From positions 1-63,336 of the forward strand of contig NZ_JBEBRB010000009.1 of the NCBI RefSeq assembly GCF_040395035.1: DNA of 63,336 bases, read 5' to 3'. The notes under the pieces are model-generated. The model saw only the letters and a program-made list of their open reading frames with translations, was not told where the DNA came from and did no database searches. This document shows, in pieces, positions 35,467 through 43,739 of the stretch (positions within the stretch are counted from its first letter, which is position 1; each line of letters starts with the position of its first letter). The translations under genes and the position numbers were made by a program. Origin of the DNA: Parapedobacter lycopersici_A. GTDB lineage: Bacteria > Bacteroidota > Bacteroidia > Sphingobacteriales > Sphingobacteriaceae.

Positions 35467-36030
35467 ATGGATACACTATTCATAAAAAACATGGTCTGCG
35501 ACCGGTGCATTTTAGTGGTGCAGAACGAGCTGGATAAGCTGGATATTGCCGTTAAAAATATAAAGCTTGGGGAGGTGACATTGGCCAGGGAGCTGACCAC
35601 AGGCGAAAGGGACAACCTCGAAAAGACGCTGGTGCCGTTGGGGTTTCAGGTGATTGATGATCGAAAAGGCCGGACCATTGAAAAGATAAAAAATGTCATC
35701 ATCGAGCTGGTACACCATCAGGATAACGGGTTAAAATCCAATCTTTCCGATGTGCTGGCCGACAAACTCAACCACGATTACAATTACCTATCCAACCTGT
35801 TCTCGGAAGTAGAGGGCACCACCATTGAGAAATACTTCATCGCCCAGAAAATAGAAAAGGTTAAAGAGCTTTTAGTATACGACGAACTGTCCCTGAGCGA
35901 AATTGCCTTCCGCCTGAACTATTCCAGTGTAGCCTATTTGAGTAACCAATTCAAAAAAGTAACGGGATTGACCCCAAGCCATTTCAAACAGATCCGGGAA
36001 GAAAAGCGTAAGCCGCTTGACAAGGTGTAA
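35467..36030 (+). CDS. MxCxxC-AraC fusion regulator next to copA
   Basis: The 187-residue protein, starting at ATG 35467, joins two parts. The first 65 residues look like a heavy-metal-associated fold with the metal motif M9-V-C11-D-R-C14 ('IKNMVCDRCI'). The rest is an AraC-type DNA-binding domain with its two helix-turn-helices ('LADKLNHDYNYLSNLFSEVEG' region and 'LSEIAFRLNYSSVAYLSNQFK'). The copper ATPase gene starts 85 bp downstream and an HMA chaperone follows, so it is most likely a copper or silver sensor controlling this module. This is not CueR or CsoR. Upstream frame to 35428 adds only non-conserved residues. Confidence 0.8.
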   Translation: MDTLFIKNMVCDRCILVVQNELDKLDIAVKNIKLGEVTLARELTTGERDNLEKTLVPLGFQVIDDRKGRTIEKIKNVIIELVHHQDNGLKSNLSDVLADKLNHDYNYLSNLFSEVEGTTIEKYFIAQKIEKVKELLVYDELSLSEIAFRLNYSSVAYLSNQFKKVTGLTPSHFKQIREEKRKPLDKV

Positions 36031-36115
36031 ATCTTACAAATCCATCCCATAATTACATAACGGCCGGGAGTGGTTTTGTTGCCACCTTTGTATTGTAAAA
36101 TCAAAGCAAACAAAA

Positions 36116-38530
36116 ATGGCAACAAGCAATAGCGAACCGATTTATCTTCCGCTGGAAAACGTCGAGAGTGAACACTGTGCATTGATCGTCGAAAAGGGAC
36201 TGGCACAGGTAAAAGGCATCGAAAGCCACAAGGTAGAGCTTAACAACCGCAGGGCAGCCATTACGGTCGATGACAACGAAGTGGTCTCCGATGCGGTCAG
36301 GGCGGTCAAAGACCTGGGTTACGGTGTCACCACCGTTAAAGGTTCCTTCCCCGTTTTGGGGATGACGTGTGCTTCCTGTGCGGGAAGCGCGGAAAGCATT
36401 GTTAAGCATCAACCGGGTGTAGTGAATGCTTCCGTAAACTTTGCTACGGGAAACCTCACCGTGGAATACCTGCCGAATATGACGGATGCGCCAACGCTGC
36501 AGAAAGCCGTACAGTCCGTGGGTTACGACCTGCTGGTGGAAGATGAATCCACACAACAGGAAACCCTGGAGACCATCCATGCAGAAAAATTCAAACAGCT
36601 AAAGCGCAAAACTACCTGGGCGATCCTGCTGTCACTTCCTGTGGTGATTATCGGCATGTTCTTTATGGATATGCCCTATGCAGACCCGATCATGTGGCTT
36701 TTCTCGACTCCGGTGGTCCTGTGGCTGGGCAAGGACTTCTTTATCAACGCGTGGAAACAGGCAAAGCACCGGTCGGCCAACATGGATACGCTGGTAGCCC
36801 TGAGTACCGGTATCGCCTACCTATTCAGCGTGTTCAATATGCTTTTTGCCGACTTTTGGCACCAAAGGGGCTTGCACGCCCACGTATATTTCGAGGCGGC
36901 GGCTGTCATTATCGCGTTCATTCTGCTGGGTAAGCTGCTGGAAGAAAAGGCCAAGGGCAATACCTCGTCCGCCATAAAAAAATTGATGGGGCTTCAACCT
37001 AAAACGGTGGTTGTCATCCAGGCGGACGGTACCGAAAAGCAAGTTGCGATTGACGAGGTGAACGCGGGCGACGTCATCCTAGTGAAACCGGGCGAAAAGA
37101 TTGCGGTGGACGGCATGGTGGTTTCGGGTAATTCCTACGTCGACGAAAGCATGCTGAGCGGCGAACCCGTTCCTGTTCTCAAAAAAGCGAATGAAAAAGT
37201 ATTTGCCGGCACCATCAACCAGAAGGGAAGCTTCCAGTTTGAAGCCGTGAAAGTCGGCCGGGAAACCATGCTCGCCCAGATCATCAGCATGGTGCAGGAT
37301 GCGCAGGGGAGCAAGGCCCCGGTACAGAAGCTGGTCGATAGGATCGCGGGAATTTTCGTTCCTGTGGTTATTGTGATTGCGATCCTTACGTTTGTGCTAT
37401 GGCTGATACTGGGTGGTGACAGTGGTTTGGTGCAGGGATTATTGGCAGCGGTTACGGTATTGGTCATTGCCTGCCCCTGTGCGCTGGGACTGGCTACGCC
37501 TACGGCAATTATGGTCGGTGTAGGCAAAGGTGCCGAACGGGGCATCTTAATCAAGGATGCCGAAAGCCTGGAACTGGCAAAAAAAGTAAATGCCATTGTT
37601 TTGGACAAAACAGGTACCATTACCGAGGGGAGACCGCAGGTTACGGGTATCCAGTGGCTGAACGACGACGACACAGCCAAGTCCATCTTACTGAGCCTTG
37701 AAAAGCAGTCTGAACACCCGTTGGCGGAAGCCGTGCTAAAACACCTGGAGGGCGTGCCGGCGATCGCTCTGTCCATGTTTGACAGCATCACCGGTAAAGG
37801 GGCCAAAGCCAGTCACGACGATGAAACCTACGTTGTCGGCAATCGGAAATTGCTGTCGGAACACGGTATTTCCATTGACAACGCATTGCAACAGCAGGCA
37901 AATGAATGGGGCGGGGAATCAAAAACGGTCATCTGGTTTGCCAACCGCAGCCAGGCACTTGCGGTGATCGCGATTTCGGACCAGATAAAGGAAACGTCGG
38001 TTCAGGCGATTAAGGAAATGCAGGATATGGGCATAGAACTGTATATGCTGACCGGAGACAATGAAGCAACGGCCAAAGCCATTGCACAGCAGACCGGCAT
38101 CGGGCATTACAAAGCAGAGGTGCTGCCACAGCACAAAGCCGATTTCGTAAAAGAACTGCAGCAGCAGGGAAAAGTGGTGGCCATGGTAGGCGATGGCATC
38201 AATGACAGTACGGCGCTGGCTACAGCCGACGTCAGTATTGCGATGGGCAAGGGGAGCGACATTGCCATGGATGTGGCCAAAATGACCATCATCTCATCGG
38301 ACCTGACCAAAATTCCGCAGGCGATCCGGCTGTCAAAGCAAACCGTGGCCACCATCAAACAAAACCTGTTCTGGGCGTTTATCTACAATCTGATCGGTAT
38401 CCCGATCGCGGCAGGTATCCTGTATCCGATCAACGGATTCCTGTTGAACCCGATGATTGCCGGAGCTGCCATGGCATTGAGCAGCGTGAGCGTGGTCAGC
38501 AACAGCCTGCGCCTGAAATGGAAAAAGTAA
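36116..38530 (+). CDS. copA: Copper-exporting P1B-type ATPase
   Basis: This 804-residue ATPase exports Cu(I). It has two N-terminal HMA domains. The first (about 8-72) is degenerate: the metal motif position reads VESEHC (16-21), without CxxC. The second (about 77-145) has MTCASC at 83-88. Eight membrane helices follow, with the CPC site at 453-455, the phosphorylation motif DKTGT starting at Asp497, the P1B 'SEHPLAEA' motif, 'TGDNEATA' and the hinge 'MVGDGINDSTALATADVSIAMG'. The C-terminal helices carry N and Y-x(4)-P type residues ('FIYNLIGIPIAAG') and 'MALSSVSVVSNSLRL', the Cu(I) signature with MxxSS. It lies between an MxCxxC regulator and an HMA chaperone. A CACCTTTG at 36083 may be its -7 box. 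Confidence 0.95.
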   Translation: MATSNSEPIYLPLENVESEHCALIVEKGLAQVKGIESHKVELNNRRAAITVDDNEVVSDAVRAVKDLGYGVTTVKGSFPVLGMTCASCAGSAESIVKHQPGVVNASVNFATGNLTVEYLPNMTDAPTLQKAVQSVGYDLLVEDESTQQETLETIHAEKFKQLKRKTTWAILLSLPVVIIGMFFMDMPYADPIMWLFSTPVVLWLGKDFFINAWKQAKHRSANMDTLVALSTGIAYLFSVFNMLFADFWHQRGLHAHVYFEAAAVIIAFILLGKLLEEKAKGNTSSAIKKLMGLQPKTVVVIQADGTEKQVAIDEVNAGDVILVKPGEKIAVDGMVVSGNSYVDESMLSGEPVPVLKKANEKVFAGTINQKGSFQFEAVKVGRETMLAQIISMVQDAQGSKAPVQKLVDRIAGIFVPVVIVIAILTFVLWLILGGDSGLVQGLLAAVTVLVIACPCALGLATPTAIMVGVGKGAERGILIKDAESLELAKKVNAIVLDKTGTITEGRPQVTGIQWLNDDDTAKSILLSLEKQSEHPLAEAVLKHLEGVPAIALSMFDSITGKGAKASHDDETYVVGNRKLLSEHGISIDNALQQQANEWGGESKTVIWFANRSQALAVIAISDQIKETSVQAIKEMQDMGIELYMLTGDNEATAKAIAQQTGIGHYKAEVLPQHKADFVKELQQQGKVVAMVGDGINDSTALATADVSIAMGKGSDIAMDVAKMTIISSDLTKIPQAIRLSKQTVATIKQNLFWAFIYNLIGIPIAAGILYPINGFLLNPMIAGAAMALSSVSVVSNSLRLKWKK

Positions 38531-38667
38531 CCCCGGGGCCGGGACGCGGTTAGCCCCTGGCAGGCAATCTGTAAATATTATAAAAGAAACCCAAAATAGC
38601 ATAAGAGAAGAAGCTGCCAATTAACGGAAATTTGCAGTATCAGATAACAACTAAAAAACGTAATAAA

Positions 38668-38889
38668 ATGGAAAATAAGAATCTTCAATTCAAGACGAAC
38701 CTGAACTGCGGCGGATGCGTATCGAAAGTACAAGCTGATCTGGATAATGCATCGGGTGTTTGCGAGTGGAATGTAGACATCAACAACAGTGACAAAATCC
38801 TCACGGTTAAGTCCGAAGGCATTTCTGAAGATGAGGTAATTGCCATCATCAGAAGCAAAGGATTTAAAGCGGAGCCGTTGAATGCATAG
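38668..38889 (+). CDS. HMA-domain copper chaperone
   Basis: This 73-residue protein is a single heavy-metal-associated domain (beta-alpha-beta-beta-alpha-beta) with the metal motif N13-x-C-G-G-C ('NLNCGGCVSKV'), where Met of the usual MxCxxC is Asn. It likely shuttles Cu(I) to CopA, encoded 137 bp upstream. The frame extends upstream to 38632, but the basic leader there is not family-like, so ATG 38668 is chosen. A near -7 box (GAAATTTG, 38623) may give it its own promoter. It ends at a terminator. Confidence 0.85.
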   Translation: MENKNLQFKTNLNCGGCVSKVQADLDNASGVCEWNVDINNSDKILTVKSEGISEDEVIAIIRSKGFKAEPLNA

Positions 38890-38914
38890 CACATTATCCG
38901 TTAAATAGAATGGG

Positions 38915-38944
38915 AGGTTGCACGTTACGTTGCAACCTTTTTTA
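38915..38944 (+). terminator. Terminator after the copper module
   Basis: AGGTTGCA (38915-38922) pairs with TGCAACCT (38931-38938), loop of 8 bases, followed by TTTTT. It lies 26 bases after the chaperone stop. Confidence 0.8.
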
Positions 38945-38995
38945 TTGAAAGGAACCCGCCCATAACGTTTAATTCATTATTTAACATAGGCTAAA

Positions 38996-39024
38996 TTTAG
39001 TCTTCGCTATTCTCCCTAATTTTG
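38996..39024 (+). promoter_or_regulatory. Promoter of the calcium/proton antiporter gene
   Basis: TTTA at 38996-38999 (one mismatch to TTTG) and TAATTTTG at 39017-39024, 17 bases apart, form a Bacteroidota promoter about 20 bases before the start codon at 39045. Confidence 0.5.
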
Positions 39025-39044
39025 TGCTGTTTTAATTATTCACG

Positions 39045-40235
39045 ATGTCAAACGAGCATAAGATGAGCAATAAGCTGACTGTTAACGAAATCGTCCCTGC
39101 GAAGACCCGGACCCGCCTGCTTGCGGTATGGTTAATCGTAATCGCGTTTATGGCATGGGGAGGTACTTTTTTGGGCGACGAAATGCCGGTCCTGGTCGCG
39201 GCCGGTGTGTTTCTGATCTTATTGTTAACGATTGTCGGGGCCGCTTTTGGAGTGGTTAAGGAAGCAGATGAACTGGCTCATCAGTTAGGGGAACCTTATG
39301 GTACGCTTATTCTGACGTTGTCTATCGTTTCGATTGAGGTGATCCTGATCTCCGCCGTGATGCTGGGTCCGGGCGAGAACCCAACAATCGGCAAAGATTC
39401 CATTTTTTCTGTCATGATGATCATCATGAACCTCATTATCGGCCTGTGTATCGTGCTGGGCGGATTCAAATTCGGCGAGCAGGAATACAATGCCCAGGGT
39501 ACGATGTCTTACCTCGGGATGATTATCATGCTGGGCGGAATCGGTTTGCTATTGCCTAATTACATTACGGGTGCCGGTGGTGGCTCGTTTACGGACACAC
39601 AGGCCCTTATACTTTCCTCATTAATCATCGTGCTGTACGCATTTTTTCTGGTTTTGCAAATGAAAGGATACCGGCACCTGTACGTACAGCCCAACGCCGG
39701 TTTTCTGGAAATCCCGTATCGGGAAAGACCGGTGCAGGATCACGCGAAACATATGGACGATCCAATCGCCCAAAGCAGCACGCGCGAACTGTGGATCCGG
39801 TCCGTTGTGTTAATTGCCACGATTTTGCCGATTGTGTTGCTTTCTCACCATATGGCGGTTGTGGTGGATTACGGCATCCGGGCAGCCCATCTGCCGCCGT
39901 TGTTAGGCGGTGTATTAATTGCGGTTATCGTTTTTACGCCCGAGTCAATGACTGCGGTTAAGGCGGCATTGAACAATGAATTTCAACGCGCGGTAAATCT
40001 CTGCCACGGGGCCTTCGTTTCTACCGTGGGGCTGACAGTTCCGTCGGTGCTGATCATCGGGTTAATTACGGGCAAAACGGTATTGTTTGGGCTGACGGCC
40101 ACCGAGACCATCCTTTTTGTCATTACGTTGCTGTTAAGCGTCATGACTTTCCTGGGAAAACGTACAACACCGATTGTAGGCATCATGCACCTGGTGCTGT
40201 TCGCCGTATTTATCCTTTTAATTTTTAATCCGTAA
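39045..40235 (+). CDS. chaA: Calcium:proton (ChaA-type) antiporter
   Basis: This 396-residue inner-membrane exchanger of the CaCA superfamily has about eleven membrane helices. The first repeat contains 'ADELAHQLGEPYGTLILTLSIVSIEV', with the acidic Glu in the membrane as in ChaA. The second repeat contains 'VIVFTPESMTAVKAALNNEFQRAVNLCHGAFVSTVGL'. The two repeats are separated by a short acidic/His loop. E. coli ChaA exchanges Ca2+ (and Na+ or K+) for protons at alkaline pH. The sequence is complete, with the start preceded by a clear promoter; ATG 39063 (MSNKLT) is another possible start. Confidence 0.9.
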   Translation: MSNEHKMSNKLTVNEIVPAKTRTRLLAVWLIVIAFMAWGGTFLGDEMPVLVAAGVFLILLLTIVGAAFGVVKEADELAHQLGEPYGTLILTLSIVSIEVILISAVMLGPGENPTIGKDSIFSVMMIIMNLIIGLCIVLGGFKFGEQEYNAQGTMSYLGMIIMLGGIGLLLPNYITGAGGGSFTDTQALILSSLIIVLYAFFLVLQMKGYRHLYVQPNAGFLEIPYRERPVQDHAKHMDDPIAQSSTRELWIRSVVLIATILPIVLLSHHMAVVVDYGIRAAHLPPLLGGVLIAVIVFTPESMTAVKAALNNEFQRAVNLCHGAFVSTVGLTVPSVLIIGLITGKTVLFGLTATETILFVITLLLSVMTFLGKRTTPIVGIMHLVLFAVFILLIFNP

Positions 40236-40300
40236 ACCAAGCGAAAGGGTACAGGGGAAAAAAGAAGCAGTTCAATGGCTGACCGGATCCCATAGCGCCG

Positions 40301-40308
40301 TATATTTG
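40301..40308 (+). promoter_or_regulatory. Candidate -7 box for the VOC gene
   Basis: TATATTTG, a perfect TAnnTTTG match, lies 34 bases before the ATG at 40342. The -33 region is not evident. Confidence 0.45.
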
Positions 40309-40341
40309 TGTCATCCAGGTAGCAAACCAGAACGCAATCAT

Positions 40342-40698
40342 ATGCTGACATCCGTACATCCGAAACTGCCCATGCGCAACAAGGTCGCGACGCAGGAATA
40401 TTATGTAGACCAACTGGGATTCCGCCCCGTGGGCGATGCCGAGTATGCGGATTACTTATTGGTTGAAAAAGACCACATCGAACTCCATTTCTTCCTTTTT
40501 AGGGAACTGGACCCAAAGGAGAATTACGGACAGGTATATATCCGGACGGATGATATCGACACGCTTTACCAGTGGATGCTGGATCGTGGCGTCCCGATCC
40601 ATCCCAATGGCTCCCTGCAAACGAGGCCATGGGGGCAGCGGGAGTTCCATCTGCTTGATCCGGACCATAACCTGCTCACTTTCGGGCAGGCCGTATAG
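40342..40698 (+). CDS. VOC-superfamily protein (glyoxalase/bleomycin-resistance fold)
   Basis: The 118-residue protein has the paired beta-alpha-beta-beta-beta units of the vicinal-oxygen-chelate fold. An early 'NKVATQEYYVDQLGFRPVGDAEY' is followed by 'IELHFFLFRELDP' and a final 'WGQREFHLLDPDHNLLTFGQ', with the Glu/His typical of metal or ligand sites. It is closest to the bleomycin-binding group, which sequester glycopeptide-like drugs as dimers; actual resistance is unproven. ATG 40342 is preferred because the upstream extension starts at GTG and has no family match. It is convergent with the SPFH gene. Confidence 0.82.
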   Translation: MLTSVHPKLPMRNKVATQEYYVDQLGFRPVGDAEYADYLLVEKDHIELHFFLFRELDPKENYGQVYIRTDDIDTLYQWMLDRGVPIHPNGSLQTRPWGQREFHLLDPDHNLLTFGQAV

Positions 40699-40724
40699 GA
40701 GAGCCGTTGGTTCCTTTTTGCCGC

Positions 40725-41666
40725 TCAATCCTTATGGTTGCCGTCCATCTCATTGCCGATACGGTTGGCCGCCACAAAGGAAGCCACCATGTTATTCAGC
40801 ATTTCTCCCGCAGCCTGCGGTGAGTTGGGCATGAGAATCAGATTCGATTTGCCGAGCGTACCCATTGCCTGCAACGTGTCGTAGTGCTGTGTGACTACAA
40901 TCAATGCGGAAGCTTCCTGCGAATTGATCCCGACTTTATTCAGCACATTGACCGACTCTTCCAGGCCCTGTGCGATTTCCCGCCGCTGGTGGGCAATCCC
41001 CTGGCCCTGTAATCGCTTGCTCTCGGCTTCTGCCTTTGCTTTTTCCACAATAAGTATCCGCTGGGCATCGCCTTCGTACTGGGCAGCCACTTTAGCCCGT
41101 TCGGCCGCGTTGATCCGGTTCATGGCCTGTTTGACCTGTTCGTCGGGGTCAATGTCGGTAACCAGGGTTTTCACGATATCATAGCCGTAATCATTCATTG
41201 CTTCCTGCAATTCTTCCTTTACGGCAATGGCGATGTCGTCCTTTTTTTCAAACACATCGTCTAATTTCAGTTTCGGGACTTCCGCCCGTACCACGTCGAA
41301 TACGTAGGAGGTGATTTGATAGTAGGGGTTGTCCAGCTTATAAAAGGCATCATACACCTTATCTTTGATGACCACATACTGCACCGAAATTTTCAGTTTG
41401 ACAAATACATCGTCCTGTGTTTTGGTCTCCACCACCACATCCAGCTGCTGGATTTTAAGTGAAAGCCTGGCGGCAATCCGGTCGGCAATCGGAATCTTCA
41501 GCTGGAACCCCGCATCACGTATCCCCTGGAACTTTCCAAAGCGCTCTACGATCACAGCGGTCTGTTGCTTCACAGTAAAAATCAGACCAATATAGCGGAG
41601 GATAAGTGCCCCGGCGATCACATAAAATATAACGGAAAACGTGTCTAATAATTTGAGAATATCCAT
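40725..41666 (-). CDS. SPFH/stomatin-like membrane protein (paraslipin, QmcA-like)
   Basis: The 313-residue protein starts at ATG 41666 with one membrane helix ('FSVIFYVIAGALILRYIGL'). It has an SPFH/Band 7 domain ('FTVKQQTAVIVERFGKFQGI', 'AARLSLKIQQLDVVVETKTQDDVFVK', 'VRAEVPKLKLDDVFEKKDDIA'), then a long helix with 'AKVAAQYEGDAQRILIVEKAKAEAES'. A C-terminal 'SSEA'-like 'INSQEASALIVVTQHYDTL' and 'SNLILMPNSP' follow, all usual for bacterial stomatins. It oligomerises at the inner membrane and may organise FtsH-type proteases or lipid patches. The eroded 11-bp repeat region lies directly upstream. Extension to 41708 is not supported. Confidence 0.9.
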   Translation of the reverse strand: MDILKLLDTFSVIFYVIAGALILRYIGLIFTVKQQTAVIVERFGKFQGIRDAGFQLKIPIADRIAARLSLKIQQLDVVVETKTQDDVFVKLKISVQYVVIKDKVYDAFYKLDNPYYQITSYVFDVVRAEVPKLKLDDVFEKKDDIAIAVKEELQEAMNDYGYDIVKTLVTDIDPDEQVKQAMNRINAAERAKVAAQYEGDAQRILIVEKAKAEAESKRLQGQGIAHQRREIAQGLEESVNVLNKVGINSQEASALIVVTQHYDTLQAMGTLGKSNLILMPNSPQAAGEMLNNMVASFVAANRIGNEMDGNHKD

Positions 41667-41811
41667 AGGCTTTTTCCGCAAAATATCGAAAAAAACGATT
41701 TTATCCAAGAAAAATGTGTGCTAATGTCCTCCGGATACCTGCCGGCCGGCCCAGATATAACCGATTGCCGACCGGTTGTTTGGTACTGATTTACTGTAAT
41801 AGCTGATTGTA

Positions 41812-42032
41812 TTTCGGCTCCGCTTCGGGCATTGTCCGGCATTTCTTCGGCATTTCTTCGACACTTGTTCGACTGGGTTTCGAAGTGCAATGCATTGCAC
41901 GCCGAGCAGCCCCGAAGCGGAGTCGAAGCCGGCTCGAAGCGGAGTCGAACAAGCCTCGAAGCCGACCCGAACAAGTCCCGAAGCGGTGTCGAAGCGACCC
42001 CGAAGCACACTCGAACGGACCCCGAAGGTTTC
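41812..42032. repeat. 11-bp phased repeat in two opposed blocks around a palindrome
   Basis: From 41912 to 42032 the sequence can be cut into eleven consecutive 11-base units without a single slip. Nearly every unit begins YCGAA (CCGAAGCGGAG, TCGAAGCCGGC, TCGAACAAGCC and so on). From 41812 to 41877 there are six 11-base units of the opposite orientation (TTCGG or TTCGA pattern, such as CTTCGGCATTT). Between them lies a perfect 16-bp palindrome GTGCAATGCATTGCAC (41885-41900). Eroded units (CCGG or CCGT starts) may continue to 42076, reaching the 3' end of the membrane-protein gene. The period is close to one helical turn. All six frames read open across much of it because of the repeat, but no codon-like pattern is seen. 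Confidence 0.9.
41885..41900. repeat. 16-bp perfect palindrome at the centre of the phased repeat
   Basis: GTGCAATGCATTGCAC is its own reverse complement. It stands exactly at the junction of the two opposed 11-bp repeat blocks and would sit at the tip or centre of a cruciform or RNA hairpin formed by them. Confidence 0.9.
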
Positions 42033-42073
42033 CCGGACGATAGCCGTGCCAATTGCCCGGGCCGTCCGGAGCG

Positions 42074-43330
42074 CTATTGAAATCCGAAAAGCAATGGGAA
42101 TAGGAAAGTCACGACCGCCGCCCACAGGGCATAAACAGGTAGGTAAACGGCAATGATTCTTTCGACTCCGCTGATCGTGGATTTCCCTTTGAGTACCCGG
42201 AATAACTGAACGGTCACCAACAGCAGGTTAATCAGGATCAATACGTTCCCGCCGAACACGGCGAGCCGGTTTGGCGTAATACCCCAGGTTGTAATCCGGA
42301 ACAGGACCGCGGATAGTGCAATGCCATTGACGGCAATGGTTACCATTGACAGCAGCAGGAGCAGCCATAGCTCGGTGCGGCTTTTTGCAGCAGCGGACGT
42401 TCCGGCGATGGCAAAGAATATCAGGGCCATAACACCGATCAGCAGGACATTGAATACCAATAGAAATTCCCGGTCACGGTAGGGATCTTTTCCTGCATAT
42501 AGGGTTGCTGCGAGGTAAGTCACGAGCATGACCAGCACCAGCGGGCAGAAGATCCGGGCAATCACCGGCGCTATTTTACCTACCAATTGGGGATTCGACC
42601 GGACCAGGTATGTGCCCACCATCGGAGCGGCAGCAAGCCCGACTACACCAATATTCCGGAAATATAAGGTTTCGATAGCCAGGCCGATCAACGAGAAGAG
42701 GCCGAGGGTGATGCCGGAGAGGGCAATACCGGCGATGAGAAGCAGTCCGGTCATCACCAGCAGATCGCCATTGTAGGTCAGAAAGCCGATCCGTTTGCTG
42801 TTGCTGCCATGGTCGTTGCCGGTAAACGCGGTACCCAGGATTGCCCACAGCCATAACGGCAGGTGAATACAGGATAATATCAGGGTGTCGCTCTTTTCGT
42901 TGTTGGGAAGAAAGTTAATGAAAGCCAATCCCAGTAACGTTGCGCCTGCAAGGACGGCAATTTTGCCGGACTGCAGTTTATGCTGCCAGGCAAAGTAGGC
43001 GGTCAGCAAGGGAAAGACCACAAAGCCGGCATTGCGGGAATAGAAAAACGTTTCGTCTATCCCAAACAGTACCGGCAGTTTGGCGATGAGGCCGGCCAGC
43101 AGTGAAGCAACACAAATAAAAATCAAATCGTTGCGCGTACCCGCTGTGCTTTTTTCGGTGGTGAAATTCAGCCGCTCATTCCAGTAAGTGGCAAGCGTAT
43201 TGTCCTTGATTTCGGGATACAGGGTGTTAAACGCGCGCGTAAATACCTGTTTGTCTGATTGGTACAAGTGTTCAAGCTGCCGGGGGTTGTCCAGGTGGGA
43301 CAGGATCCGTTGTCTCATGGGATTGTTCAT
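42074..43330 (-). CDS. Polytopic membrane protein, DUF4153-like
   Basis: The 418-residue protein has a short soluble N-terminus ('QLEHLYQSDKQVFTRAFNTL', resembling a helical adaptor) and then about ten membrane helices ending 'VVTFLFPLLFGFQ'. I place it tentatively with DUF4153-type proteins of Bacteroidota, which have no known activity. It is 103 bp downstream of a wHTH regulator gene and a four- to five-helix membrane-protein gene that overlap each other, so the three probably form one unit. The C-terminal codons border the 11-bp repeat region. Confidence 0.7.
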   Translation of the reverse strand: MNNPMRQRILSHLDNPRQLEHLYQSDKQVFTRAFNTLYPEIKDNTLATYWNERLNFTTEKSTAGTRNDLIFICVASLLAGLIAKLPVLFGIDETFFYSRNAGFVVFPLLTAYFAWQHKLQSGKIAVLAGATLLGLAFINFLPNNEKSDTLILSCIHLPLWLWAILGTAFTGNDHGSNSKRIGFLTYNGDLLVMTGLLLIAGIALSGITLGLFSLIGLAIETLYFRNIGVVGLAAAPMVGTYLVRSNPQLVGKIAPVIARIFCPLVLVMLVTYLAATLYAGKDPYRDREFLLVFNVLLIGVMALIFFAIAGTSAAAKSRTELWLLLLLSMVTIAVNGIALSAVLFRITTWGITPNRLAVFGGNVLILINLLLVTVQLFRVLKGKSTISGVERIIAVYLPVYALWAAVVTFLFPLLFGFQ

Positions 43331-43433
43331 TGCGTGTGTGATTTGTGTAGTGGGTTAGCCGTGTGCGGCGGAATCATTGATGTCTAAAAAGAACTTTGTA
43401 ATTCAAAGTTTATAAATAAAAAAATAAGACTTT

Positions 43434-43739
43434 CTATCCGTTTTTTTGCGATTTAATTAATTGTTCTAACGTATTCAGGTGGTCCTCAAACGCTTTTTTA
43501 CCGGCTTTCGTTATGGAATACCGGGTGTTGGGTTTTTTACCAACGAAGGACTTTTTCACTTCAATGAACGCTTCCTTTTCCAGCGCCTTGATATGGCTTG
43601 CCAGGTTACCGTCGGTAACATCCAGCATTTCCTTCAACGAATTGAAGTCCAGCGTATCGCTGACGGCCAAAGCAGACATCATACCGAGCCGGATCCTGCT
43701 TTCGAAGGCTTTATGTAAATTACCGATGGATATCTTCAC
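43434..43739 (-). CDS. Winged-helix transcriptional regulator
   Basis: This 101-residue one-domain protein has a winged helix-turn-helix: 'FNSLKEMLDVTDGNLASHIKALEKEAFIEVKKSF' (recognition helix and first wing strand), then 'NTRYSITKAGKKAFEDHLNTLEQ'. It resembles the transcriptional regulators annotated as wHTH_27/ArsR-like that accompany small membrane proteins. There is no sensing domain, so it may act with its neighbour. Its start overlaps the stop of the upstream membrane-protein gene by 4 bases (43736-43739), indicating translational coupling. It probably represses its own operon. Confidence 0.85.
   Translation of the reverse strand: MKISIGNLHKAFESRIRLGMMSALAVSDTLDFNSLKEMLDVTDGNLASHIKALEKEAFIEVKKSFVGKKPNTRYSITKAGKKAFEDHLNTLEQLIKSQKNG

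Noticed and set aside
41721..42156. Several long open frames in all directions over the 11-bp repeat
   Set aside because: The frames are open because the repeat unit has no stop codons in any phase. Period 11 shifts the frame each unit and the peptides show the same 11-residue echo in each frame. No start site or family match.
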